28,132 bases of DNA from CBEUVQ01 sp965546615 (GCA_965546615.1 CBEUVQ010000032.1:1-28132), one strand, 5' to 3'. Counted from the first letter of the stretch, positions 1 to 8,305 are shown. The notes: generated from the letters alone by a model not told the origin. A program made the numbers and translations.

Positions 1-696
1 CTGGCAGCCCGCAATTTGGCTATTGCTGAAAAGCAGCGGCTTGATGTGGTAACTACATGTAGTTCTTGCTATGCCATACTGGGTTTGGCTAATCAAAAGT
101 TTGCTGATCAAGAATTTAAAGAGAAAGCAAATGCGGCATTAAAAGAAGACGGATTGCAGTACAGTGGAAACATAAAAGTGCGCTTTGTGTTGGATGTGCT
201 GGTCAATGATGTTGGCCCGGAAAAAATTGCAGCGGCAGTGAAAAAACCTTTAAAAGGCTTAAAAGTTGCGGGATATACCGGCTGCCAAAGCGTCAAAGCG
301 CTGCGTGGAGATTATGATGATCCTGAATATCCTACTGCATTAAACAAAATAATTGCGGCTTTGGGTGCAGAGCCGGTTGAATTTGAAAACAGCAACAAAT
401 GCTGTACCGGTGCCTTGGCATTGACAGCACCCGAGATTACTATTAAAGCAGTACACCCCATTATTGAAGGTGCTGCTAAAGCAGGTGCGGATTTAATTGT
501 TACTCCCTGCCCGTTGTGTCAGATGAACCTGGATGCTTATCAAGCCAGAGCCAATAAGGAGCACCAAACAAACTACGGGTTACCGGTGCTGTTTATTACT
601 CAACTGATGGCAGTGGCATTTGGGTTGGACAGTAAAGCGACAGGCTTAAACTACTGCATCGTTTCCCCCGACAAAAAACTAGCCGGTTTTGTATAA
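1..696 (+). CDS. hdrB: HdrB-like subunit (heterodisulfide reductase subunit B family), 5' truncated by window edge
   Basis: The reading frame is open from base 1, so the start lies outside the window; a TTG at 16 is not a credible start because the N-terminal part of the first cysteine-rich (CCG) domain would be missing. What is visible is the CxxC end of the first CCG domain (CSSC) and a whole second one with spacing C-X38-CC-X34-CPLC, the pattern that binds the non-cubane [4Fe-4S] clusters of HdrB. The second motif reads CCTG where most HdrB proteins have CCGA. HdrB normally pairs with HdrC and exchanges electrons with an HdrA-like flavoprotein; QmoA and QmoB are HdrA-like, and Gram-positive sulfate reducers use HdrBC where Gram-negatives have QmoC. 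Here it sits upstream of sat rather than after qmoB. hdrC would be expected to the left of the window (inference). Confidence 0.85.
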   Translation: MAARNLAIAEKQRLDVVTTCSSCYAILGLANQKFADQEFKEKANAALKEDGLQYSGNIKVRFVLDVLVNDVGPEKIAAAVKKPLKGLKVAGYTGCQSVKALRGDYDDPEYPTALNKIIAALGAEPVEFENSNKCCTGALALTAPEITIKAVHPIIEGAAKAGADLIVTPCPLCQMNLDAYQARANKEHQTNYGLPVLFITQLMAVAFGLDSKATGLNYCIVSPDKKLAGFV

Positions 697-1024
697 AAAT
701 CTTGTCGAAAATTTTCTTAAAAAGCATGAAACTTTTTTCTCAAACAAGCAGGAATTTTAAAATAAATATTGAATAAATGTAATACCAGAATGTACAAAGT
801 TTAGGCGAAAGCATTTCAGTTTACGCCTAGAAAACATAGTTTTGAAGAGGTAGCTTGGGAACTCAAGCAGTTTGGTGTAATGATAAGTTATACTCTTCAC
901 AAAGCACCTTGTACAGCCCTCTTCATAATTCACTGAAAGTTAGATTGTGAGAGATTTAACCTTCACAATTCGACAAATTCAGTGAATATTTGAAACCAAA
1001 CTAATATAAGGGAGGCAATGTAAA
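697..1024 (+). promoter_or_regulatory. Gene-free sat leader with multiple inverted repeats
   Basis: This 328-base stretch carries no convincing gene. It has no T-tract terminator, so hdrB transcripts could run into sat. Several paired segments are visible: TAGGCG/CGCCTA (802-807/824-829); TGAAGAGG/CCTCTTCA (843-850/918-925), which encloses GCTTG/CAAGC (853-857/864-868), GTGTAA/TTATAC (875-880/888-893) and ACAA/TTGT (899-902/909-912); and a nested element at 928-987 listed separately. No good -35/-10 pair was found. The shape is compatible with a structured 5' UTR, but I recognise no known riboswitch class. The ribosome binding site AAGGGAGG lies at 1008-1014, ahead of the ATG at 1025. Confidence 0.45.
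928..987 (+). repeat. Nested perfect inverted repeats upstream of sat
   Basis: The outer arms ATTCACTGAA (928-937) and TTCAGTGAAT (978-987) are perfectly complementary over 10 bp. Inside them ATTGTGA (944-950) and TCACAAT (963-969) pair over 7 bp around a 12-base loop. As RNA this gives a stem, internal loop and second stem. As DNA, each outer arm contains the palindrome TTCA-N-TGAA, and the inner arms resemble Rex half-sites (TTGTGA/TCACAA), but with a 12-base rather than 6-base spacer. It may be a riboregulator, an operator or a transcript-stabilising stem. Confidence 0.55.
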
Positions 1025-2194
1025 ATGGCATTAGTTCAACCCCATGGTGGAAAGCTGACTCCGGTTTTGGTTCCGAGAGAACAGCGCGAAGAATGGCTGG
1101 CTAAGGCCAAAACTCTGCCGGTAATCAGAATGAGCTCTCGTGAAACTTCTGACACTCTGATGATCGGTATGGGTGCTTTCAGCCCGCTGACCGGCTTTAT
1201 GAACAAAGCTGACTATGAAAGTGTCGTTAACACTAAGCACCTGGCAAACGGCTTAGCGTGGCCGATTCCGATCACTGTATCCGTGACCAAGGAACAGGCT
1301 GCTGAGTTAAAAGAAGGCCAAGAGGTTGCATTGGTTGATGATGAAACTGATACTTATGTCGGTATCCTTACTGTAGAAGATAAGTACGAGTATGACAAAG
1401 TAAAAGAGTGCAAAGAAGTATTCTTTACTGATGATGCCGAGCACGCCGGTGTTCAAAAAGTTATGGCGCAGGGCGAAGTGAACATTGGTGGTTCCATTGT
1501 TACTTTCAGCGAAATGGGCTATGCTACCAAATACGCCGGCTACTATGCCCATCCGTCTGAAACCCGTAAGCTTTTTGAAGAAAAAGGATGGCACACAGTA
1601 GCTGCATTCCAAACCCGTAACCCGCTGCACCGTTCACACGAGTTCTTGTGCAAAATCGGGATGGAGGTTTGCGACGGCTTATTCATTCATCCCATCGTTG
1701 GTAAACTGAAGCCCGGCGATATTCCGGCTGAAGTTCGCTTCAAGTGCTATCAAGCTCACCTAGAAAACTACTTTAATCCGAAGCACGTTGCTATGAAAGT
1801 ATATCCGATGGAAATGCGTTATGCAGGTCCGAGCGAAGCTATTCTGCATGCTATTTTCCGTCAAAACTTCGGCTGCAGCCACATCTTAATCGGCCGCGAC
1901 CATGCCGGTGTAGGCAGCTACTATAGTGCATATCAAGCACAAGAAATGTTTGATCAATTTAAGCCTGGCGAAATCCTGTGCCAGCCGATTAAAGTTACAG
2001 CTGCTTACTACTGCAAGAAGTGTCAAGGTATGGCTACTGAAAAAACTTGTCCTCACGGTCCGGAAGATCGCATAGCTATCAGCGGTACCAAAGTTCGGGC
2101 TATGTTCTCTGCCGGTGAACTGCCGCCGCTGGAATTTGGCCGTAAAGAAGTTCTGGAAATTTTAACAGAATACTATCAAAGCCTTAACAAGTAA
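1025..2194 (+). CDS. sat: Dissimilatory ATP sulfurylase (sulfate adenylyltransferase)
   Basis: A 389-residue cytoplasmic enzyme that makes APS and pyrophosphate from sulfate and ATP, the first step of sulfate respiration. It has the single-domain Sat architecture without an APS-kinase domain: an N-terminal PUA-like part, then the catalytic fold with QTRNPLHRSHE at 196-206 (the HxxH nucleotide-binding motif, His202/His205), GRDHAGVG at 290-297, and ISGTKVR near 352-358. Cys330, Cys333, Cys342 and His344 form a C-x2-C...C-x-H group like the zinc site seen in some bacterial and archaeal Sat enzymes. The ATG at 1025 is preceded by GGGAGG at a suitable distance. It is the first gene of the sat-aprBA-qmoAB series. 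Codon use is strongly biased, as in aprA, suggesting very high expression. Confidence 0.97.
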   Translation: MALVQPHGGKLTPVLVPREQREEWLAKAKTLPVIRMSSRETSDTLMIGMGAFSPLTGFMNKADYESVVNTKHLANGLAWPIPITVSVTKEQAAELKEGQEVALVDDETDTYVGILTVEDKYEYDKVKECKEVFFTDDAEHAGVQKVMAQGEVNIGGSIVTFSEMGYATKYAGYYAHPSETRKLFEEKGWHTVAAFQTRNPLHRSHEFLCKIGMEVCDGLFIHPIVGKLKPGDIPAEVRFKCYQAHLENYFNPKHVAMKVYPMEMRYAGPSEAILHAIFRQNFGCSHILIGRDHAGVGSYYSAYQAQEMFDQFKPGEILCQPIKVTAAYYCKKCQGMATEKTCPHGPEDRIAISGTKVRAMFSAGELPPLEFGRKEVLEILTEYYQSLNK

Positions 2195-2227
2195 TTGTTA
2201 ATGTTTAACTAAGTAGTTATGGGGTTT

Positions 2228-2273
2228 GGGGAGAAAAGGTTCGTGTCACTAAATATATAAAAAACCTTCTCCC
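2228..2273 (+). repeat. Imperfect stem-loop between sat and aprB
   Basis: GGGAGAAAAGGTT (2229-2241) can pair with AACCTTCTCCC (2263-2273) if two A residues bulge; the loop is about 21 bases and AT-rich. No T-run follows, so it is not a simple terminator. It is more likely an mRNA-processing or stability stem that lets sat and aprBA differ in level (inference). Confidence 0.4.
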
Positions 2274-2322
2274 TATAAGCCTCAAAATAAAACAAAAAAC
2301 TATGGGAATAGGAGGTTAAATT

Positions 2323-2766
2323 ATGCCTAGTTTTGTAATCCAAGAAAAGTGCGATGGCTGCAAAGGGCAGGATAAAACCGCGTGCATGTACATCTGCCCC
2401 AACGACTTAATGGTACTGGACAAAGAGAAAATGAAAGCTTATAACCGTGATGGCTCAATGTGCTGGGAATGCTATTGCTGCGTAAAGATTTGCCCGCAAC
2501 AAGCTATTGACGTTCGTGGCTATGCCGACTTTGTACCAATGGGTGCAAGCGTTGTTCCTTTAAGAGGCTCCGACAGCATTATGTGGACTGTTAAGTTCCG
2601 TAACGGCAGCGTTAAACGCTTCAAGTTCCCCATCAGAACAACTGAAGAAGGTAGCGCTGAACCCGCCGGCGGATTCCCGGCTGAGCAGGATGATTTGAAC
2701 GACCAAACCTTATTTACTGAGCCTGCATCTCTCGGCTTGGATGCAGTTCCTACTCTTAAGAAGTAA
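2323..2766 (+). CDS. aprB: APS reductase beta subunit (2x[4Fe-4S] ferredoxin)
   Basis: A 147-residue iron-sulfur subunit of dissimilatory adenylylsulfate reductase; it passes electrons to the FAD of AprA. Eight cluster ligands are visible in two groups: Cys10, Cys13, Cys21, Cys25 (the first with the longer loop typical of AprB) and Cys47, Cys50, Cys53, Cys57 (CWECYCCVKICP). A beta-rich middle and a C-terminal tail of about 70 residues follow; in known structures this tail wraps around AprA. The ATG is preceded by ATAGGAGG at a good distance. aprA follows after 43 bases with no terminator, so the two are co-transcribed. Length fits the family. Confidence 0.97.
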   Translation: MPSFVIQEKCDGCKGQDKTACMYICPNDLMVLDKEKMKAYNRDGSMCWECYCCVKICPQQAIDVRGYADFVPMGASVVPLRGSDSIMWTVKFRNGSVKRFKFPIRTTEEGSAEPAGGFPAEQDDLNDQTLFTEPASLGLDAVPTLKK

Positions 2767-2809
2767 TAAACAAATAAATTATTGAAAACAAACAAAGGAG
2801 GTTAATATA

Positions 2810-4690
2810 ATGCCGGTTAACTTTGAAACTGTAGAAGTTACTACTGATATTCTGATTCTCGGCGGTGGTATGGCTGCTTGCGGTGCTGCTGTAGAAGCTG
2901 CTTATTGGGCAAAGAAGCATGGTTTAAAAGTAACCCTTGTTGATAAAGCTGCAATGGACCGTTCCGGTGCTGTTGCTATGGGTTTGTCCGCTATTAACCA
3001 GTACCTTGGTCTGGACAAAGGTGACAATACTGTTGAGCAGTATGTAGAGTATGTTAAGAATGACTTAATGGGCATTGCTCGTGATGACTTGGTTTACAAC
3101 ATAGCTCGTCACGTTGACTCCTCCGTTCACTTGTTCGAAAAATGGGGTCTTCCGATTTGGAAAGACGAAAACGGCAACTATGTTCGTGAGGGCCGTTGGC
3201 AGATCATGCTGAACGGTGAATCTTACAAGGTCATCGTAGCTGAAGCTGCTAAGAATGCTATTGGAACAGACAACATTTATGAGCGTGTTTACATTTGTAA
3301 GCCGATCTTAGACGGTGACAGAATTGCCGGTGCTATCGGTTTCAGCACCCGCGAAAATAAAATTTATGTCTTTAAGGCTAAAGCAGTTCTGGCTGCTATG
3401 GGCGGCTGCGTTGGCGTATTCCGTCCGCGTTCTACCGGTGAAGGTTTGGGTCGTTCCTGGTATCCTCCGTTCAGCTCCGGTTCTTCCGCAGCATTTACCT
3501 TATTAGCCGGTGCAGAAATGACCTGTCAGGAAGTACGCTTCATTCCGGTTCGTTTTAAAGATGCTTACGGTCCTGTAGGTGCTTGGTTCCTGCTCTTCAA
3601 ATCCAGAGCTACCAACGCATTCGGCGGGGAATACATGGTTGAGCGTCGTCCTGAATTAGCTAACTGGGGTCCTTATGGCTCTGTTAAGCCGATTCCTGCA
3701 AACCTGCGCAACTACCTCGGCATGCTGGATGAAAACGCCGGTTTAGGACCTATCTACATGCAGACTGCTGAAGCTATTGCTAAATTAGCAGAAGAATATA
3801 AAGATGATCCGAAAGCCTTCAAGAAGAAAATGAAGCAGTTAGAAAGTGAAGCTTGGGAAGACTTCCTCGATATGACTATTTCACAGGCTATTCTGTGGGC
3901 AGCTAACAACATTCAACCGGAAGAAAAGCCGTCTGAAATTGCTGCTGCTGAGCCTTACTTCATTGGTTCGCACTCCGGTGCATCCGGTGCTTGGGTATCC
4001 GGTCCGGAAGACATCGCTCCGGCTGAGTACTTCTGGGGTTATGCTAACATGACTACCGTTAAAGGTCTGTTTGCAGCCGGTGACGCATCCGGTGCTTCCA
4101 GCCATAAGTTCTCCTCCGGCTCACACGCTGAAGGTCGTATTGCAGCTAAAGCTATGGTTAAGTTCTGCGTTGAAAATCCGGAAATGCCGAATGTTGACGC
4201 TGCTAAAGTAGAAGAAATGAAAGCTGAAATTCTGAAGCCGATGGTTCTCTTTGAAGAGAAGTCCGGTTATACCACCGATCCGGAAACCAACCCGGATTAC
4301 ATCCTGCCGAAGCAGTATATGTTCCGTCTGCAAAAGATTATGGACGAGTATGCCGGTGGGGTATCAATGAGATTTACAACCAGTAAAGCTCTGTTAGAAA
4401 AAGGTCTTGAGTACCTGACCATGCTGAAGGAAGACTCTGAAAAACTGGGTGCCCGCGATCTGAACGAATTAATGAGATGTTGGGAAAACAAACACAGAAC
4501 AATGCAGGCTGAATCTCACCTCCGCACTGTACTGTTCCGTGAAGAAACCCGTTGGCCTGGTTACTACTTCCGCAGCGATATTCCGAAGATTGACGAAGAG
4601 AACTGGCTCTGCTTCGTTAACTGTAAGTATGATGCAGCTACCGGTAACTGGGATATCTTTAAGAAGCCCGTTATCAGACTGCTCGATTAA
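2810..4690 (+). CDS. aprA: APS reductase alpha subunit (FAD-dependent)
   Basis: A 626-residue catalytic subunit of the fumarate reductase/succinate dehydrogenase flavoprotein superfamily. It reduces APS to sulfite and AMP in the cytoplasm, using electrons from AprB. The N-terminal Rossmann motif ILGGGMAACGAAVEAA (about 16-31) binds FAD; DRSGAVAMGLSAIN (about 50-63) and the SHSGASGAW segment (about 388-396), carrying a conserved histidine, belong to the substrate/flavin pocket. The helical C-terminal part ends in the usual AprA tail. AAAGGAGG gives a strong ribosome binding site ahead of the ATG. Codon use is strongly biased (GCT, CGT, GGT and CCG dominate) compared with genes further right, in keeping with an abundant respiratory enzyme. 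Length is normal and no disruption is seen. Confidence 0.98.
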   Translation: MPVNFETVEVTTDILILGGGMAACGAAVEAAYWAKKHGLKVTLVDKAAMDRSGAVAMGLSAINQYLGLDKGDNTVEQYVEYVKNDLMGIARDDLVYNIARHVDSSVHLFEKWGLPIWKDENGNYVREGRWQIMLNGESYKVIVAEAAKNAIGTDNIYERVYICKPILDGDRIAGAIGFSTRENKIYVFKAKAVLAAMGGCVGVFRPRSTGEGLGRSWYPPFSSGSSAAFTLLAGAEMTCQEVRFIPVRFKDAYGPVGAWFLLFKSRATNAFGGEYMVERRPELANWGPYGSVKPIPANLRNYLGMLDENAGLGPIYMQTAEAIAKLAEEYKDDPKAFKKKMKQLESEAWEDFLDMTISQAILWAANNIQPEEKPSEIAAAEPYFIGSHSGASGAWVSGPEDIAPAEYFWGYANMTTVKGLFAAGDASGASSHKFSSGSHAEGRIAAKAMVKFCVENPEMPNVDAAKVEEMKAEILKPMVLFEEKSGYTTDPETNPDYILPKQYMFRLQKIMDEYAGGVSMRFTTSKALLEKGLEYLTMLKEDSEKLGARDLNELMRCWENKHRTMQAESHLRTVLFREETRWPGYYFRSDIPKIDEENWLCFVNCKYDAATGNWDIFKKPVIRLLD

Positions 4691-4719
4691 TTAACTGGAT
4701 ATCGGATAAAAATTAATAT

Positions 4720-4746
4720 GGCCCGTGGCCTTAACGGTCACGGGTC
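4720..4746 (+). repeat. GC-rich hairpin after aprA without T-tract
   Basis: CCCGTGGCC (4722-4730), loop TTAAC, GGTCACGGG (4736-4744), extended by G-T and G-C pairs to about 11 bp. Only 'tcatgcttt' follows, so intrinsic termination would be weak at best. It probably protects the aprBA message 3' end or partly uncouples qmoAB from aprBA. Confidence 0.55.
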
Positions 4747-4776
4747 ATGCTTTAGAATAAACAAGCAGGGGTAGTG

Positions 4777-4801
4777 CCTATTCAACGACATCTGGAATAG
4801 G
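4777..4801 (+). promoter_or_regulatory. Hairpin abutting the qmoA ribosome binding site
   Basis: CCTATTC (4777-4783) and GAATAGG (4795-4801) are perfectly complementary over 7 bp around an 11-base loop. The 3' arm runs into the GGGGTGA Shine-Dalgarno sequence (4800-4806) of qmoA, whose ATG is at 4811. If it folds in RNA it would mask the first bases of the ribosome binding site. Confidence 0.4.
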
Positions 4802-4810
4802 GGTGAAGAA

Positions 4811-6064
4811 ATGGGAAATAAATCGATATTAGTAGTCGGCGGGGGTATCAGTGGCATCACTGCCGCAGTTGAAGCAGCTGAAGTAGGCTGTGAAGTATTT
4901 TTGGTGGAAAAGAATTCTTACTTAGGTGGAAAAGTATCTCAAATTAATCAATATTTTCCCAAAATGTGTCCTCCGAACTGCGGTTTGGAAATTAACTTCC
5001 AAAGAATTAAAAAGAACCCGAAGATTACAGTTTTAACATTAGCGGAAGTAGAAAGCATCGCCGGCTCAGAAGGGAATTTTGACGTCAGCATTAAAATAAA
5101 TCCGCGTTTTGTAACTGAAAATTGTACGGCTTGCGGAAAATGTGCGGAAGTTTGCCCTGTAGAAACACCCAATGAATTTAACCTGGGGATGGATAAAACC
5201 AAAGCCATTCATTTGGCGCAACAATTTGCTTTCCCGATGAAGTACGTTATCGACAGTGCTGCTTGTCAAGGTGCTTCATGTGGTAAGTGTGTTGAAGCCT
5301 GTGAGTATAATGCAGTTGACTTAAATATGGAACCCAAAACAATGAAAGTTAACGTTGCTTCAATTATTTGGGCAACAGGTTGGAATTCCTATGACATCGC
5401 CAAGCTCAGCAATTATGGCGGTGGAAGATTTAAAAATGTAATTTCCAACATCATGATGGAGCGCATGGCTGCTTTAACCGGTCCGACACAGGGCAAAATT
5501 GTGCGCCCGTCAGATAATGCCGAGCCGAAAAATATTGCCTTTGTACAATGTGCCGGTTCACGTGATGAGCACCACTTAAAAACGTGTTCTTCTGTTTGCT
5601 GCATGGCTACAATGAAGCAGGTTAATTACGTGCGCCAGCAGTACCCGGATGCTAAAATTACTATTTACTACATGGATATCAGAACGATGGGTAAACATGA
5701 GGACTATTATCAACAAGTAATAGATACTCAGAATGTTACTATGATTAAAGGTAAGCCCAGCGAAATCAAAGAAGATCCTGATACCAATAATCTGCTGGTA
5801 TTGGCTGAAAACCAAGTTACACAAGAGATTACTACTTTAGAATATGACTTGGTGGTATTGGCTACCGGTATGGCTCCGGCAACAGCAGAAACCAAAGTTC
5901 CTGCAGATATGAATTATGATGTTGACGGTTTTATAATTTCCGGACCTCCAACACCTGGTATCTACGGTGCCGGCTGCACAAAGAAACCCGGTGATGTTGC
6001 ATCTTCAGTACAGGATGCCACCGCTGCCGTATTAAAGGCTGTCCAATCTACGGTGAGGAGGTAA
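4811..6064 (+). CDS. qmoA: Quinone-interacting membrane-bound oxidoreductase subunit QmoA (HdrA-like flavoprotein)
   Basis: A 417-residue soluble flavoprotein of the HdrA family that takes part in electron supply to APS reductase. GGGISG at 10-15 is the FAD Rossmann motif. CPPNCG near 53-58 and two cysteine groups follow: Cys105, Cys108, Cys111, Cys115 (CTACGKCAEVCP) and Cys152, Cys157, Cys160, Cys164 (CQGASCGKCVEAC). A second conserved block, FVQCAGSRDEHHLKTCSSVC near 237-256, is typical of HdrA/QmoA. The ATG follows GGGGTGAAGAA. qmoB starts five bases after the stop codon, and its AGGAGG site overlaps the qmoA stop, so translation is probably coupled. No transmembrane segment is present. 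Confidence 0.95.
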   Translation: MGNKSILVVGGGISGITAAVEAAEVGCEVFLVEKNSYLGGKVSQINQYFPKMCPPNCGLEINFQRIKKNPKITVLTLAEVESIAGSEGNFDVSIKINPRFVTENCTACGKCAEVCPVETPNEFNLGMDKTKAIHLAQQFAFPMKYVIDSAACQGASCGKCVEACEYNAVDLNMEPKTMKVNVASIIWATGWNSYDIAKLSNYGGGRFKNVISNIMMERMAALTGPTQGKIVRPSDNAEPKNIAFVQCAGSRDEHHLKTCSSVCCMATMKQVNYVRQQYPDAKITIYYMDIRTMGKHEDYYQQVIDTQNVTMIKGKPSEIKEDPDTNNLLVLAENQVTQEITTLEYDLVVLATGMAPATAETKVPADMNYDVDGFIISGPPTPGIYGAGCTKKPGDVASSVQDATAAVLKAVQSTVRR

Positions 6065-6068
6065 CGAC

Positions 6069-8300
6069 ATGGATAAAAAGTATGGAGTATATATCTGTAC
6101 CGGCTGCGGCATCGGAGATGCTTTTGATGTTGATGCCTTGGTTGATGTAGCGAAGAAAGAAAATAAAATTCCTGTCTGCAAAACTCACCCATTTTTATGC
6201 GGTGCAGAAGGCGTGGAATTAATTAAAAAAGATATTGAGGCTGAAGGAGTAAATACCATTGTCATTGCGGCTTGTTCCGGCCGGGTAAACTATGATGTGT
6301 TTGATTTCGGCCCTGATAAAATAGTTGAACGTGCCAATTTAAGAGAGCAAGGTGCATGGGTGCACGAGCCTGACGATGAAGACACAACTATGCTTGGTGA
6401 AGACATCATTCAAATGGCTTGTGCTAAGGTTAAGGCAATGGAATTACCTGAGCCGTTTCAAGTTGAAGATATATCAAAGTCTATCCTTGTTGTTGGCGGC
6501 GGTATGGCCGGTATTACCGCAGCACTGGAAACGGCCAAAGCCGGTTATAAAACAACTTTAGTAGAAAAGGAGAGCAGTATTGGTGGCTGGCTGAACAAGT
6601 TGTATAAAGTGACACCATTGGCTGCCCCATATACTGAACTGGAAGATCCCAACGTTGCTGCTCGCGTAAAAGAATTAGAAGAAAATCAGGTTACTGTTTA
6701 TACTTCCGCTAAAATTAAGAAAATTGCCGGTGCTCCCGGTATGTTTGATGCCACTATCGATGTTAACGGCAGCGAAGTAACTGAAAGATTTGGTGCAATT
6801 GTACTGGCTTCCGGTGCTGTACCTGTCGATAACGATAAATTAGACTATCTTGGGTACGGAAAACACAAAAATGTTATTACCCATGCTGATTTAGAAGCAA
6901 TGGCTAAAAACGGCAAAATTGTTCGTCCTTCCGATGGGCAGGAAGCCAAGAAAATTGTCTTTATTCAATGTGCCGGTTCACGGGATAAAGAACGTTTGCC
7001 GTACTGTTCTGCAGCGTGCTGTGTAGAATCTTTAAAACAGTCTATTTATGTAAGCCAGCTTAACCCCGAGGCCAGTGCTTACATTATATACAAAGATATC
7101 CGTTCATCCGGTACTTACGAACACTTCTACAAAAAGGCTCAAGAAAGCGGTACGGTATTCATTAAAGGAGATGTTACCGGCATAACTGAAGCTGCTGACG
7201 GTACACTGACCGTTGAGTCTGAAGATGTACTGCTGGGTGGAAAAGCCCAGGTAGAAGGTGCTGATTTGGTAGTGCTGGCTACAGGTATGGTGCCGACTAC
7301 AGCACTGGGTAAGAGCATTGTTGAAGAAGTGCAGGATGAAGCAGCAGCTTCAGAAAATGAAGAGGAACAAGCAGTTTCGGTTGATAATATCATTGCTTCT
7401 GATATTCTTAATTTGGAATACCGGCAGGGTCCGGAATTACCGACATTGAAGTATGGCTTCCCTGATTCACATTATATCTGCTTCCCGTACGAAACTCGTC
7501 GTACCGGTATTTATGCTGCCGGTGCAGTACGTGCCCCAATGGATATGGCTAAGGCTGTCACCGATGCAACCGGTGCTGCGTTAAAGGCTATTCAATGTGT
7601 TGAGGCCACTGCCCAAGGGGCAGCAGTGCATCCGAGAAGCGGTGATTTATCGTACCCGATCTTTAACTTAAACCGCTGCACTCAGTGTAAGCGCTGCACT
7701 GAAGAATGTCCGTTTGGTGCCATTAACGAAGATGAAAAGACCAACCCGCTGCCCAATCCAACTCGCTGCCGGAGATGCGGTACCTGCATGGGCGCTTGTC
7801 CGGAGCGGATTATTTCCTTTAAAAATTACTCAGTGCCAATGATTGGTAATATGTTTAAAGCTTCCAGCATGCCGGAAGAATTGGATGAAAAGCCAAGAAT
7901 TTTGGTATTTGCTTGTGAAAATGACGCAATTCCGGCACTGGATATGGCTGGTATCAACCGTTTGAAATACAATCCATGGGTGCGCATTATACCGGTAAGA
8001 TGCCTTGGTTCGCTGAACCTGGTATGGATTAACGATGCCATGAGTGCCGGTTATGACGGCGTATTGTTAATGGGTTGTAAACACGGTGAAGATTATCAGT
8101 GCCACTTTATTAAAGGTAGTGAGTTGGCTGAAATTCGTCTGTCGAAAGTATCGGAAACATTAGATCGCTTAGGTTTGGAATCTGAGCGGGTACGGGCGAT
8201 TGAAGTAAACATTATGGATTACCTGGAAATACCGAAGATATTAGATCAGTTTGCCGAGGACTTAGAAGAACTGGGCCCCAACCCAATGAAGGATTTCTAA
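6069..8300 (+). CDS. qmoB: Quinone-interacting oxidoreductase subunit QmoB (HdrA-like flavoprotein with MvhD-like C-terminus)
   Basis: A 743-residue protein with the QmoB domain order: an N-terminal cysteine-bearing region (CTGCGIGDAFD at 10-20), an FAD-binding HdrA core (GGGMAG at 143-148; IQCAGSRDKERLPYCSAACC near 301-320), two [4Fe-4S] ferredoxin motifs (CTQCKRCTEECP at about 537 and CRRCGTCMGACP at about 566), and a C-terminal MvhD-like domain from about 610 (VFACEND, RCLGSLN, GCKHGEDYQCHF). With QmoA it should pass electrons towards AprBA; in this lineage the third partner is HdrBC-like instead of membrane QmoC. A short acidic insertion rich in Glu and Ala lies near 420-440. It is the last gene of the operon; a strong terminator follows directly. 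Confidence 0.95.
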   Translation: MDKKYGVYICTGCGIGDAFDVDALVDVAKKENKIPVCKTHPFLCGAEGVELIKKDIEAEGVNTIVIAACSGRVNYDVFDFGPDKIVERANLREQGAWVHEPDDEDTTMLGEDIIQMACAKVKAMELPEPFQVEDISKSILVVGGGMAGITAALETAKAGYKTTLVEKESSIGGWLNKLYKVTPLAAPYTELEDPNVAARVKELEENQVTVYTSAKIKKIAGAPGMFDATIDVNGSEVTERFGAIVLASGAVPVDNDKLDYLGYGKHKNVITHADLEAMAKNGKIVRPSDGQEAKKIVFIQCAGSRDKERLPYCSAACCVESLKQSIYVSQLNPEASAYIIYKDIRSSGTYEHFYKKAQESGTVFIKGDVTGITEAADGTLTVESEDVLLGGKAQVEGADLVVLATGMVPTTALGKSIVEEVQDEAAASENEEEQAVSVDNIIASDILNLEYRQGPELPTLKYGFPDSHYICFPYETRRTGIYAAGAVRAPMDMAKAVTDATGAALKAIQCVEATAQGAAVHPRSGDLSYPIFNLNRCTQCKRCTEECPFGAINEDEKTNPLPNPTRCRRCGTCMGACPERIISFKNYSVPMIGNMFKASSMPEELDEKPRILVFACENDAIPALDMAGINRLKYNPWVRIIPVRCLGSLNLVWINDAMSAGYDGVLLMGCKHGEDYQCHFIKGSELAEIRLSKVSETLDRLGLESERVRAIEVNIMDYLEIPKILDQFAEDLEELGPNPMKDF

Positions 8301-8305
8301 ACTGC

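Noticed and set aside
802..829. Terminator after hdrB (TAGGCG/CGCCTA)
   Set aside because: The loop is 16 bases, the stem is only six strong pairs and there is no T-tract.
880..936. Possible 18-codon leader peptide in the sat leader (starts MISYTLHK)
   Set aside because: No ribosome binding site at the right distance and no amino-acid run suggestive of attenuation; it overlaps the inverted repeats.
4720..4746. Terminator of the aprBA transcript
   Set aside because: The hairpin is good but no T-run follows, so I list it as a stem rather than a terminator.
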